38,031 nucleotides of DNA, from positions 1 to 38,031 of the forward strand of contig JAGAJP010000029.1 in assembly GCA_017626045.1 (NCBI GenBank), given 5' to 3'. The position numbers were made by a program, and so were the translations under genes. Shown here piece after piece: positions 1 through 7,633 of the stretch. The notes under the pieces were generated by a model. That model was not told the DNA's origin and made no database searches. It saw only the letters and a list, made by a program, of their open reading frames with translations. This DNA comes from Muribaculaceae bacterium. GTDB taxonomy: Bacteria; Bacteroidota; Bacteroidia; Bacteroidales; Muribaculaceae. Each line of letters starts with the position of its first letter. The first letter of the stretch is position 1.

Positions 1-1937
1 ACCGTCGCGCTCTCGTGTCCCGGATACTGAACCATCTGGCAGGGAATGCCCAGGGTGTTCCATATCAGATACGAGAAGAAGATCGCGCGGTCCTCGCAGT
101 CGTTGTAGTCATACAGAAGGCTCTCCTCCAGGAAGTAGGGCTTCTCGAAGCCGTGCCATTCCTGGTCGGTGCGATACCGGAACCCGTAGTGGCAGAGCGC
201 CATCAGCGCGTCTACCGCGCTCTTCGGAGGCATCCCCGCGAGCTGCGTCCGCAGCTGGCCCACGAGGTCCTCGCGGAGCCTGCTGTCGACCCACGAGGAG
301 GCGAAGTCGCCGTTGGGCATCTGCGGGTAGTGATACAGTATGTTGCGGATGTTCTCGTTGACCTCTCCCTTCAGCGTCAGCTTGCCGTTGGTCAGAGTGA
401 ACGCCTTCGGGTTCTCCGGAAGGTTAAGACCCGTCAGACGAAGGTCAGAGGTCTTGCCGCCGGCGTTCGACGGAAGGTCGCACGTCATAAGCCTCACCGA
501 CTGACCCGCCTTGACATCCTGCCCGTCGGGATAGAGTATCGTATACTTGCGGCCGTTGTTGGCGGTGGTGGTCAGAGTGCTGTAGACCACCTTCTGGTCA
601 AACGGCATCATCACCGTCAGGAAGTCGTTGAGCTTCAGCAGACGCACGTCGTAGCCCATGGTGGAGAGCAGGTAGTGGACCGCCGACATCCGGGCGTTGA
701 GGTTCGAGCCCTTGAACCGCTGGTTGACATACGACTCGGCGAGCCGGAACGTGAGGTAGCCGTTGAGTCCGAGATTCTCGGCAAGACCGAAGAGCTGGCG
801 GGCGGTCTCCTTGCCTCCCTCCTGAGCCGCCATCATGTCCCAGTGCCTTCCCGTCTCCTCCGGCCCGGCGAGATTCGAGGTGATGTTGAACTCCACCTCC
901 GGGATGAACGCCTCCATGCCGTAGAAGTCGAAGAAGTAGTTGTCGGCGATCTTGACGCTGCTCTTCATGTCGATGTTGACTATGCCGGAGTCCTTAGGGT
1001 CGGCGGCTGCCGTCTGCCCCGGGAAGGAGCCGAACGCGAAGTCCGGGTCCGGAAGCCTAAGCGCCGCGCGCTCGTAGTTGCTCCGCTGCTGACGCATGGC
1101 GTCAGACTCTCCCAACAGTTTCGGCTGTGGCACCGCCGCCGAGGCCCAAGGATCTCTCGAACCACCCCCGAAGTCGGGGGTGTCGATCTTCAGCGACGGA
1201 TAGTTATACTCCTTGATGCTTCCTTCGGCGAGCTGTCCCTTGTCGGGTGTCGACGCGGAGGTCTTCGGATTGGCGGAACCGCCCATCTCGGGGGTGTCGA
1301 TCTTCAGCGACGGATAGTTATACTCCTTGATGCTTCCCTCGGCGAGCTGTCCCTTGTCGGGTGCCGACGCGGAGGTCTTCGGATTGGCGGAACCGCCCAT
1401 CTCGGGGGTGTCGATCTTCAGCGACGGATAGTCATATTCCTTGATGCTTCCCTCGGCGAGCTGTCCCTTGTCGGGTGCCGACACGGAAGTCTTCGGATTG
1501 GCAGAACCGCCCATGTCGGGAACATCTATCCTCAGCGACGGATAGTCGTATTCCTTTATGTTTCCCTCTGCAAGAAGGTTGCCCGGTACAGGGGCATTGA
1601 GACCCGGAAGAGCCGTCGGATTGAACGACGGGTCCGGAAGCCGGGCCATCTCCGGCTCAGGGTCCGGCTCCCGCTCCGCCAACGGCGGAAGCTCCGGAAG
1701 AACCTCCGGCTTCGGCTCCGTATACGGACTCTCTTCCTCCCACAGCGGCTCGAACTCATGCCACTCGCCGTTGAGGAAATCGGAGTAGTGCTCTAAGATT
1801 CTCGTCTTGAAGTCCTGGAAGTCCGACAGTATCTGCTGCCGAAACTTGTTGTATTCCTCCATCGGCGACTGTGGCCGCGCCGTGGAACCGAGGCCCATCA
1901 GAGCCACTCCCGACAATATCGCTACAAACTTACGCAT
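1..1937 (-). CDS. secreted transglutaminase-like protein with 38-residue repeats (3' end outside window)
   Basis: The reading frame is open from an ATG at 1937 to base 1, giving 645 residues with no stop, so the C-terminus lies outside the window. Residues 1 to about 22 form a Sec signal peptide. Residues 56-110 are rich in Pro and Glu. Four tandem units of 38 residues start at residue 122 (122-159, 160-197, 198-235, then a partial unit), each with the core KEYDYPSLKID. The C-terminal part carries DCEDRA with Cys614 and a GHESATV segment with His641. This matches the Cys and His spacing of transglutaminase-like (papain-fold) domains; the Asp would be off the edge. The function is probably peptidase or cross-linking activity at the cell surface or periplasm, but the substrate is unknown. 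The gene follows the 205-residue protein by 18 bases and is probably co-transcribed with it. The fold is fairly certain; the biological role is not. Confidence 0.8.
   Translation of the reverse strand, partial: MRKFVAILSGVALMGLGSTARPQSPMEEYNKFRQQILSDFQDFKTRILEHYSDFLNGEWHEFEPLWEEESPYTEPKPEVLPELPPLAEREPDPEPEMARLPDPSFNPTALPGLNAPVPGNLLAEGNIKEYDYPSLRIDVPDMGGSANPKTSVSAPDKGQLAEGSIKEYDYPSLKIDTPEMGGSANPKTSASAPDKGQLAEGSIKEYNYPSLKIDTPEMGGSANPKTSASTPDKGQLAEGSIKEYNYPSLKIDTPDFGGGSRDPWASAAVPQPKLLGESDAMRQQRSNYERAALRLPDPDFAFGSFPGQTAAADPKDSGIVNIDMKSSVKIADNYFFDFYGMEAFIPEVEFNITSNLAGPEETGRHWDMMAAQEGGKETARQLFGLAENLGLNGYLTFRLAESYVNQRFKGSNLNARMSAVHYLLSTMGYDVRLLKLNDFLTVMMPFDQKVVYSTLTTTANNGRKYTILYPDGQDVKAGQSVRLMTCDLPSNAGGKTSDLRLTGLNLPENPKAFTLTNGKLTLKGEVNENIRNILYHYPQMPNGDFASSWVDSRLREDLVGQLRTQLAGMPPKSAVDALMALCHYGFRYRTDQEWHGFEKPYFLEESLLYDYNDCEDRAIFFSYLIWNTLGIPCQMVQYPGHESAT
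1179..1574 (-). repeat. 114-bp in-frame tandem repeat, about 3.5 copies
   Basis: A 114-bp unit recurs exactly in phase; the anchor TGTCGATCTT on the plus strand occurs at 1181, 1295 and 1409, with a diverged copy at about 1523. The two central copies are almost identical at DNA level, while the copy nearest the gene start has drifted. The unit encodes 38 residues of the secreted transglutaminase-like protein. Confidence 0.9.
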
Positions 1938-1955
1938 ATTGAAGTTGTTTAAACA

Positions 1956-2573
1956 TCATTTTTTATTTTTCCAGTCTTCCAGCATCATCTCGGCATAATC
2001 CTTGGAGATTCCGCTCTCGGCGGCTGCTGCCCGGATTGCCTTCTCCCCGCTTTCAGCAGCCTTTGTAGAATCAATGGTGAGATACATGATTACGGAATAT
2101 GACCCGTCAGGCATCTCCTTCATCACGGAGAAAGACTCCTTCATCTCGCCCTTTATCTCCTTCTGGGTAAGACGCTCGAAAGCAGCATAGAAACGGTCGA
2201 ACTCCGGGTCGTTTTCAAAATTGATCTGGTTGCCATACGTGTCGAGGACCACGCGCCCCTTAAGACGCGACGAACTCTTCGAGGCATACTCCGCCATCGC
2301 ATAAGCGAGACACATCTGCCGGCAGCCGTTCTTTGACTTTGAGCGTCCGGTGCCTATCTGCTCCATTGCGCCGTTCTCAACTGTGGCGAGGTGCTTCTCC
2401 AGAGCATCCCGCAGCGGAACACCCCCCATCACCACGTAGCCCTCCTTAGAAAGCTCCTTGCTTCTGGACTTAGCCATCTTGCTCACCTTCTTCTCCTGTT
2501 CCTTGGTCAGCTCGGCATTAACCGCCGGAGCCACCAGACAGAAAGCCATCAGAATAATCAATATCCTCTTCAT
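1956..2573 (-). CDS. small secreted protein of unknown function
   Basis: This 205-residue protein begins with a clear Sec signal peptide (MKRILIILMAFCLVAPAVNA). A Lys/Glu-rich helical stretch follows (residues about 22-45). Residues about 78-130 include two Cys (NGCRQMC) and the motif VVLDTYGNQ. The C-terminal half is predicted mostly helical and ends in a Lys-rich tail. I do not recognise a named family. There is no lipobox Cys after the signal, so it should be released to the periplasm or beyond. It sits 18 bases ahead of the transglutaminase-like gene, so the two probably form one unit. Its own promoter was not identified with confidence. Confidence 0.75.
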   Translation of the reverse strand: MKRILIILMAFCLVAPAVNAELTKEQEKKVSKMAKSRSKELSKEGYVVMGGVPLRDALEKHLATVENGAMEQIGTGRSKSKNGCRQMCLAYAMAEYASKSSSRLKGRVVLDTYGNQINFENDPEFDRFYAAFERLTQKEIKGEMKESFSVMKEMPDGSYSVIMYLTIDSTKAAESGEKAIRAAAAESGISKDYAEMMLEDWKNKK

Positions 2574-2647
2574 GCTATTGTTGTTTTATCTATATGTATT
2601 GTTGTTCCCTATTATAGAAACAACTTCAATGCATTTTATATCATTTA

Positions 2648-2689
2648 ACCGGGGGAGAAGAATTCACAGGTGAATTCCTCGCCCCCGGT
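2648..2689. terminator. large near-perfect hairpin between secreted-protein genes
   Basis: ACCGGGGG (2648-2655) pairs with CCCCCGGT (2682-2689), and inside it GAATTCAC (2660-2667) pairs with GTGAATTC (2670-2677) around a 2-base loop, with small internal bulges. It lies in the 132-base gap after the LPP20-like gene and before the 205-residue protein. On the minus strand it is followed by AT-rich sequence without a clean T-run, so it could be a terminator, an mRNA stabiliser or a processing site. Confidence 0.55.
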
Positions 2690-2705
2690 GAATTCATCCG
2701 TATCC

Positions 2706-4631
2706 TCAGAAACTTGCCGGAGAGAAGATGCCGGCTCGCGGATGGTCCGGCGGCAGGTTGGGAGTCAGGTCCGGATTACGCTCCGGCTGCCACGTCCGCA
2801 CGTGGATCAGCGGCTTCTCCTCGTCGTTGAAGTCCACGAAGAGGAATAGGTAGCCCTGGTCGCCGTAGGTCTGCGATACGTAGTCCTGCTTCAGCTGGAT
2901 GGAATAGGTCTCACCTCCTACGCCCGAACGCTCGACGTCCGTCTCCGAAAAACGTAGGTTGATGTATTCCTGGCTTGCGAAGCATCTCCTGAGCTGCTCC
3001 ATGTATTCCTTCTTGGTCTTCTGGGTGAATCGGATGTCCTCCTTGGAGGCGAAGCCGAAGCCGTCGGCATTCTTCACCTTTTCCAGCCTCCGGTTGACGT
3101 GACCCACGATTATCACGGCGTCATCGTCGAAAATACTCTCTATGTAGTCCTGAAGTCCCAGAGCGAACGCTGTCCGGTAGTTTTCAAGAAAGTTGACCAG
3201 CACCATCTTCTTGTCGTCGGTCCATGCGGCTCCCTGTTTGGCGAAGATGTCCTTGCGCGCTATGCTGCCAAGCCCGAAACCGAGGCTGGTCATCTTCCCC
3301 TCTTTGTTGAAGGTGAAAGTCAAATCCTCGGTAAACTGTCTCTTCCCTTTGCTGAAAGTGAACGACATCGGTATCGAACGGCACACCACCTCGTCGCGAA
3401 ACGGGTAGAACTCGTATGTGTCGCGGGTGGCGTTGCCCAATATCTTCATCTTACCGTAGCTCATCAGTTTCTGAAACAGAGCCCAGCCCTCTTCCGTGCA
3501 GTCCTCTCTGATCTGGTCGAATTTCCTGTTGATGATGCACCATACTATATGCTCCATGGCTCCGACATAGGGCGACCGCTCATCCTTGCCGAGTGCCGTT
3601 ATCCCTTCGTTGGTTGCCGCCGCCACCTGCTGCTCGAACATCTTTGCCTCCTTCTTGTCAGCCTTCAGGTTCTTCCTGCCTTCGTTGAGAAGATAGGTGT
3701 TGTTGACAAGCCCCGCGCCCCTGAACGTGTCGAGCAGCGGTTTGAGTTCGGCGTTGGCGTGGTTCTCGTTCTTGAACAGATACTCCACATAGAGTTTCAG
3801 AGGACTCACAGGCACCGAGGGACTCAGTTCTATGAGGGCGATGCCGTCGCGAGCCGTTATCAGCGACGAGTAGCCGGAGTTGGTGCCATACTTGAACGTG
3901 CAGGTGGTGGCGGGCTTCCCGTCATACTTCACTGTCAGCTCCACAGTCTTTCCGGCGTTGTCGGGGTCTTCCTCGTCTTTCGTCACCGAGGCGATGCCGA
4001 ACGACACCTTGTTGACTATGTCGCGCATGGCTTCGGGAATCCAGTTCTCCAGGACCCGGCTTTCACCGTCTACGGTCTCCACCACCTCCGAGGGGGCGGG
4101 AAGACTCTGCAGAAGCACATACGCGCGGTAGAGGTGCCTCAGCGCGTCGTCTACCTTCCCGTTGTCTCTCGCACGTATGCCGGAGCGTGCCAGGTCGGCT
4201 ACGTTGTTGCGCCGACGCGCATGCATCCTCTCGATGTTTTTCTTGGGCATATACACAAACTGCCGGCATTCGGGTTCCTCGCCGATAAGCAGGACCTCGA
4301 CGCCTTCCAGTGAGGCAGGAGTGGTATAGCTCTCCACCACCGAGTTGAACTGCTCCGTGGTGACACTCTTTCCATCGGGTCCCATGATGTCAGACGCCAC
4401 CGAGCTGGTGTGTCCCGACACTGTCTGGGATATTTTCCTGACCATGTCGTGAAGCGCCGCGCTGTATGCCTCCTCCGGGTCGGCGCCGTAGCCGACGCCG
4501 TAGATGTAGTTCTCCGTGTCCGCCATTATCTCCTCCGCCTTTTTCGCCTGAGGGGATTCATTCCTTGCCGCCGGCGACGCCACGGCGCCCCCGATGGCAA
4601 GGAATATAAGAATCATTAGTCTCTTTATCAT
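2706..4631 (-). CDS. secreted LPP20-like protein
   Basis: The product is 641 residues and starts with a Sec signal peptide (about residues 1-19) without a lipobox Cys. Residues about 40-75 (YIYGVGYGADPEEAYSAAL and following) look like the start of LPP20-type domains, in which alternating Ala and Gly precede a helix that binds in the envelope; this is a family-level resemblance judged by eye. Residues about 130-190 contain a helical stretch resembling a tetratricopeptide turn, and the middle and C-terminal parts are mixed alpha/beta. The gene starts 18 bases after the BACON lipoprotein gene and is probably in the same operon. An envelope role is likely. No enzymatic motif was seen. Confidence 0.7.
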   Translation of the reverse strand: MIKRLMILIFLAIGGAVASPAARNESPQAKKAEEIMADTENYIYGVGYGADPEEAYSAALHDMVRKISQTVSGHTSSVASDIMGPDGKSVTTEQFNSVVESYTTPASLEGVEVLLIGEEPECRQFVYMPKKNIERMHARRRNNVADLARSGIRARDNGKVDDALRHLYRAYVLLQSLPAPSEVVETVDGESRVLENWIPEAMRDIVNKVSFGIASVTKDEEDPDNAGKTVELTVKYDGKPATTCTFKYGTNSGYSSLITARDGIALIELSPSVPVSPLKLYVEYLFKNENHANAELKPLLDTFRGAGLVNNTYLLNEGRKNLKADKKEAKMFEQQVAAATNEGITALGKDERSPYVGAMEHIVWCIINRKFDQIREDCTEEGWALFQKLMSYGKMKILGNATRDTYEFYPFRDEVVCRSIPMSFTFSKGKRQFTEDLTFTFNKEGKMTSLGFGLGSIARKDIFAKQGAAWTDDKKMVLVNFLENYRTAFALGLQDYIESIFDDDAVIIVGHVNRRLEKVKNADGFGFASKEDIRFTQKTKKEYMEQLRRCFASQEYINLRFSETDVERSGVGGETYSIQLKQDYVSQTYGDQGYLFLFVDFNDEEKPLIHVRTWQPERNPDLTPNLPPDHPRAGIFSPASF

Positions 4632-4649
4632 CTTATTAATGCGCCTTCC

Positions 4650-6047
4650 TTAATTTGACGGTGTGGGGTTGTCGCCGGCTCCCGGTCGTTTGCCCGCTGT
4701 GGTGAACGGATAGCTTACCGTGCCGACGGTGAGTCTGCCGTCACGGTCCACCACACACCCGCGTGCCTCGTATGACGTGGCGGGGTCAAGACCGGTGAGG
4801 GTCGTCGACACCATGCCCTCGGTGGGATTCTGAACTGCGCAGGGCACGGTGTTCCATTCTTCCGTTCCCGCCTTGCGCCATTGGAGTCGCGCCTCCACTA
4901 TCTCGTAGAAGGGCGAGTAATAGTTGAACTCCACTGTCACCGAGGTCTGGGTATACCCGTCGGCAAGCCACGGCACGCTGACAGCCGGCTCCCTCTCTTC
5001 CATCCGCGGCCGCTGCGTCACTGTCACGCTCTGCTCCTGATAGCCCTTGTCCTCGGGTATGAAACGGATTACCGCGCTTCTCTCCATTCCGCTCGGGTTG
5101 GGAAGTATCGTGGCTACGGTGCTCTCCCGCTCTTCGCTGCTCCCGCCTGCTGTCGGGGAGAACCTGATCCAGTCGGCGGCTGTAACCACCTTCCAGTTTG
5201 ACAAAGACAGCACTCCGAACACTATCTCTCCCCCGTCTGCGGGTATTACCTGGTTCTCGGAAGGCGACACGTCGAAGGTATATGAGGATTTGAGCTGAGT
5301 GATCTCCACCGAGTAGGTGGCGACCGCGCTCCGCAGGTTGATGAACGCCTTGCGGTCGGCTGCCGTACGGTTGTTCTGCACGTCGATGTAGAAGAGTGCC
5401 GCGCCGTTGCCGCTGTAGGTGCCGTCGCCCATGTCGGACATCGACGCTCCGTCGGGGATGATGGTGATGAAGCGCGTGGCGTTGTCGCTGTCGTAGGTGA
5501 CGTCGAGGGTCCATGCCACATTCGACACTATCTCGAATTTCTGACGGCTGTTGAGCTCCGGAGCGAACGGTGCCACCGACGACGGCGACAGCCTTACGTC
5601 GCTGACCGCCTGCACTACCTTTATCTGTATGCTGCCGTCGGTCTCTTTGTTGCCCTCTGCGTCTGTCTTGTATACTGTCACATAGCAGTCGCGCTGTTCT
5701 TTCATGTTGTCGAGGACGGTGATGGTGAAGCTGCCGTCGCCGGTGCCGTTGATGACGTCCACGTCACACCACCCGCCGAGGCAGTCGCTGATCTCTACTG
5801 TCCAGCGGGTGTTGCTCGCCACCTCTATCCTGGTGTCGGAGGGGGCGGCGCCGAGGTCGAGGGTGTGGTTGGGTATCTCCGAGCCGTCGCGTGTCACGGA
5901 GAGTGTCCGCTGTGTCCTGTTGGGCTCGAGCTCGGGGTCGCTGTTGTCGCTGCACGACACTATCCCCGGTCCCAATGCCATGACAGCCATAACCCCCAGG
6001 GTCTTTATAGTATTTATCGCTTTTATAGCATTTGTTGTATTCTTCAT
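4650..6047 (-). CDS. BACON-repeat lipoprotein with a C-terminal fibronectin-like domain
   Basis: This 465-residue protein has a lipoprotein signal ending GIVSC, with Cys32 as the lipidated residue. About three BACON-type beta-sandwich repeats follow (roughly 47-145, 150-247 and 250-345). Each shows the pattern of a small strand, then a WTV/WTLD/WKVV segment and a closing strand ending in a Q-rich VTQ-type motif. Residues about 355-455 resemble a fibronectin type III domain (DPATSYEARGCV). BACON domains occur in Bacteroidota surface proteins and often bind mucin or carbohydrate or act as spacers. It lies 13 bases after the PEGA gene and 18 before the LPP20-like gene, so it is likely an outer-membrane surface component of the same operon. 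The ligand is unknown. Confidence 0.85.
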   Translation of the reverse strand: MKNTTNAIKAINTIKTLGVMAVMALGPGIVSCSDNSDPELEPNRTQRTLSVTRDGSEIPNHTLDLGAAPSDTRIEVASNTRWTVEISDCLGGWCDVDVINGTGDGSFTITVLDNMKEQRDCYVTVYKTDAEGNKETDGSIQIKVVQAVSDVRLSPSSVAPFAPELNSRQKFEIVSNVAWTLDVTYDSDNATRFITIIPDGASMSDMGDGTYSGNGAALFYIDVQNNRTAADRKAFINLRSAVATYSVEITQLKSSYTFDVSPSENQVIPADGGEIVFGVLSLSNWKVVTAADWIRFSPTAGGSSEERESTVATILPNPSGMERSAVIRFIPEDKGYQEQSVTVTQRPRMEEREPAVSVPWLADGYTQTSVTVEFNYYSPFYEIVEARLQWRKAGTEEWNTVPCAVQNPTEGMVSTTLTGLDPATSYEARGCVVDRDGRLTVGTVSYPFTTAGKRPGAGDNPTPSN

Positions 6048-6060
6048 CTTCTTCCTGCTT

Positions 6061-7590
6061 TTAGAGTGATACTGATACGCCTATCGACGCCTTGAAGCCG
6101 CCTCGCGTCATGCCTCCCTGACGGAACACTTCCGAGATGTCCCCTTTGGAACTGACGGGTATTCCGTATTCCGGCGTCACGAACACCCCCACATGCTGTA
6201 TGGGATGGTAGGAGAATCTCGCGCCGATCGTGACGCAGCTCTGGGTGAAGCCGTTGCCTGGATATGACTTGTCTTTCGCCGACAGCCGCTGAACCATGAA
6301 GCCGGCCTGGGGAGTGAGTCCGAAGCGCTCGGCGAACCGGAACAGGTAGCCGGCGCGTACCGACATCTCGTCCATGCGGTAGCTGTACGAGCCCTGGTAA
6401 ATCTTGTCCGCGCGGTTGTACCATTCAACGTCCTTGCTCCTCCCTACTCCGAGCAGATAGCTCGCCTCGAGGTTGATGCTGTCGTAGTAGCCGCCCACGG
6501 TGAACGCCACGCCAGGACTGCCGCTCGCGGCGAAAGCCACGGCGGCGTAGGCCGTCGTCTTCTTCACATACTGTATCTTCTCGAGGCGCACGGTGTCGCG
6601 CAGTGTCTCGCCACGCTCGAGCCGGAACCTGTAGGTCTGTGGATAGTAGCCGCGCTTGCTGAGGGCAAGCTCGTAGCGGGCCACCGGCAGCTGCATCGTG
6701 GGCATGAGCGTGAGGAGGGTGTCGGCGTTCATGACGGTGACGCCGTGGGCGGGCTCCGTCACGAGCTCGAGATACCCTAAATGCGGTATCGGGGCGGCCG
6801 CCTCGACACGCTTTGTCTTGCCTGCCTCCACATTGAAGACCGTGGTCTGGTCCTCGTGGTCGGGGAGTTTGGCGGTAACCACATACGAGCCTGCCTTGAG
6901 GTGCTTGCGGAGGCTCCCGACGCCTTCGCGCCGGTCCTGGAACCACAGTTCCGCGCCGTCGGAGACCTCGATGTCCACGTCGCCGAACTTCAGGTTCTCG
7001 TCTTCCATCCCGAGGTTGAAGGTCCTCGCTCCGTCGGGGGTGAGGGTCACTATGTCCTCATAGAGAAGGGACCCGAGCTCCGCCCTCACGAGGTGCGAGC
7101 CCAGCGGCATGTGCATGTTGACCGGCGACTTGCCCTGAGGCTCGCCATCGACGCTGATCTCGGCGTTGGCGGCGGACGCTATCAGCGTCACGTCACGCCC
7201 TTCCACATTCAGCACTACCGAGTAGGTCTTGCCGCTCTCCGCCTCCATCCCCTCGAACCACATCACGGTGGGCTTGTATTTGGGATGTGTGATGGTCACC
7301 TTCTGCGTGCGCTCAGGCACGTAGAGCCACACCTCGCCCGGTCCCGCCTGTTTGCGCCCGAGTATCTGGAACAGTCCGGCGTCGAAGCCGAGTATCTCGT
7401 TTTGAAACGGTGTGTAGATCTTTATGAGGGCGGCGCGTTTGCCGCTGTTCTCGTCGATGAGTTCCGAGCCTTTCAGCCTCGCCGTCATGTCTTTTGTCTC
7501 CTTGAAGTCGCTCGTCTCAAGTTTCTGGGCAAATGCCGGGAGTCCGATCGCAAGAGCCAGTACCGGAAGCGCTATTCTGAAAAAGTTCAT
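6061..7590 (-). CDS. PEGA-domain protein with C-terminal outer-membrane beta-barrel
   Basis: The 509-residue product starts with a signal peptide (MNFFRIALPVLALAIGLPAFA). Residues about 125-200 and 275-345 hold PEGA-like repeats, seen as ISVDGEPQGKSPV and then LVTEPAHGVTV. Such repeats are beta-sandwich modules thought to bind or anchor at the cell surface. From about residue 345 to the C-terminus, alternating hydrophobic strands with Gly and aromatic residues end in a strand with terminal Leu, which looks like a small outer-membrane barrel. The gene is 43 bases after the 921-residue gene. A link between envelope and surface is inferred. Confidence 0.8.
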   Translation of the reverse strand: MNFFRIALPVLALAIGLPAFAQKLETSDFKETKDMTARLKGSELIDENSGKRAALIKIYTPFQNEILGFDAGLFQILGRKQAGPGEVWLYVPERTQKVTITHPKYKPTVMWFEGMEAESGKTYSVVLNVEGRDVTLIASAANAEISVDGEPQGKSPVNMHMPLGSHLVRAELGSLLYEDIVTLTPDGARTFNLGMEDENLKFGDVDIEVSDGAELWFQDRREGVGSLRKHLKAGSYVVTAKLPDHEDQTTVFNVEAGKTKRVEAAAPIPHLGYLELVTEPAHGVTVMNADTLLTLMPTMQLPVARYELALSKRGYYPQTYRFRLERGETLRDTVRLEKIQYVKKTTAYAAVAFAASGSPGVAFTVGGYYDSINLEASYLLGVGRSKDVEWYNRADKIYQGSYSYRMDEMSVRAGYLFRFAERFGLTPQAGFMVQRLSAKDKSYPGNGFTQSCVTIGARFSYHPIQHVGVFVTPEYGIPVSSKGDISEVFRQGGMTRGGFKASIGVSVSL

Positions 7591-7633
7591 TTCCTTATCT
7601 TGTTGTTGAAGTCGTCTCCTCCTTCATTGTTTG

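Noticed and set aside
15..1796. Long plus-strand open frame of 593 codons
   Set aside because: It is the reverse of the transglutaminase-like gene; its repeats mirror the real protein and it lacks a signal peptide or domain.
3099..4313. Plus-strand open frame of 404 codons
   Set aside because: It lies wholly opposite the LPP20-like gene, with no domain and low-complexity His/Val-rich content typical of a shadow frame.
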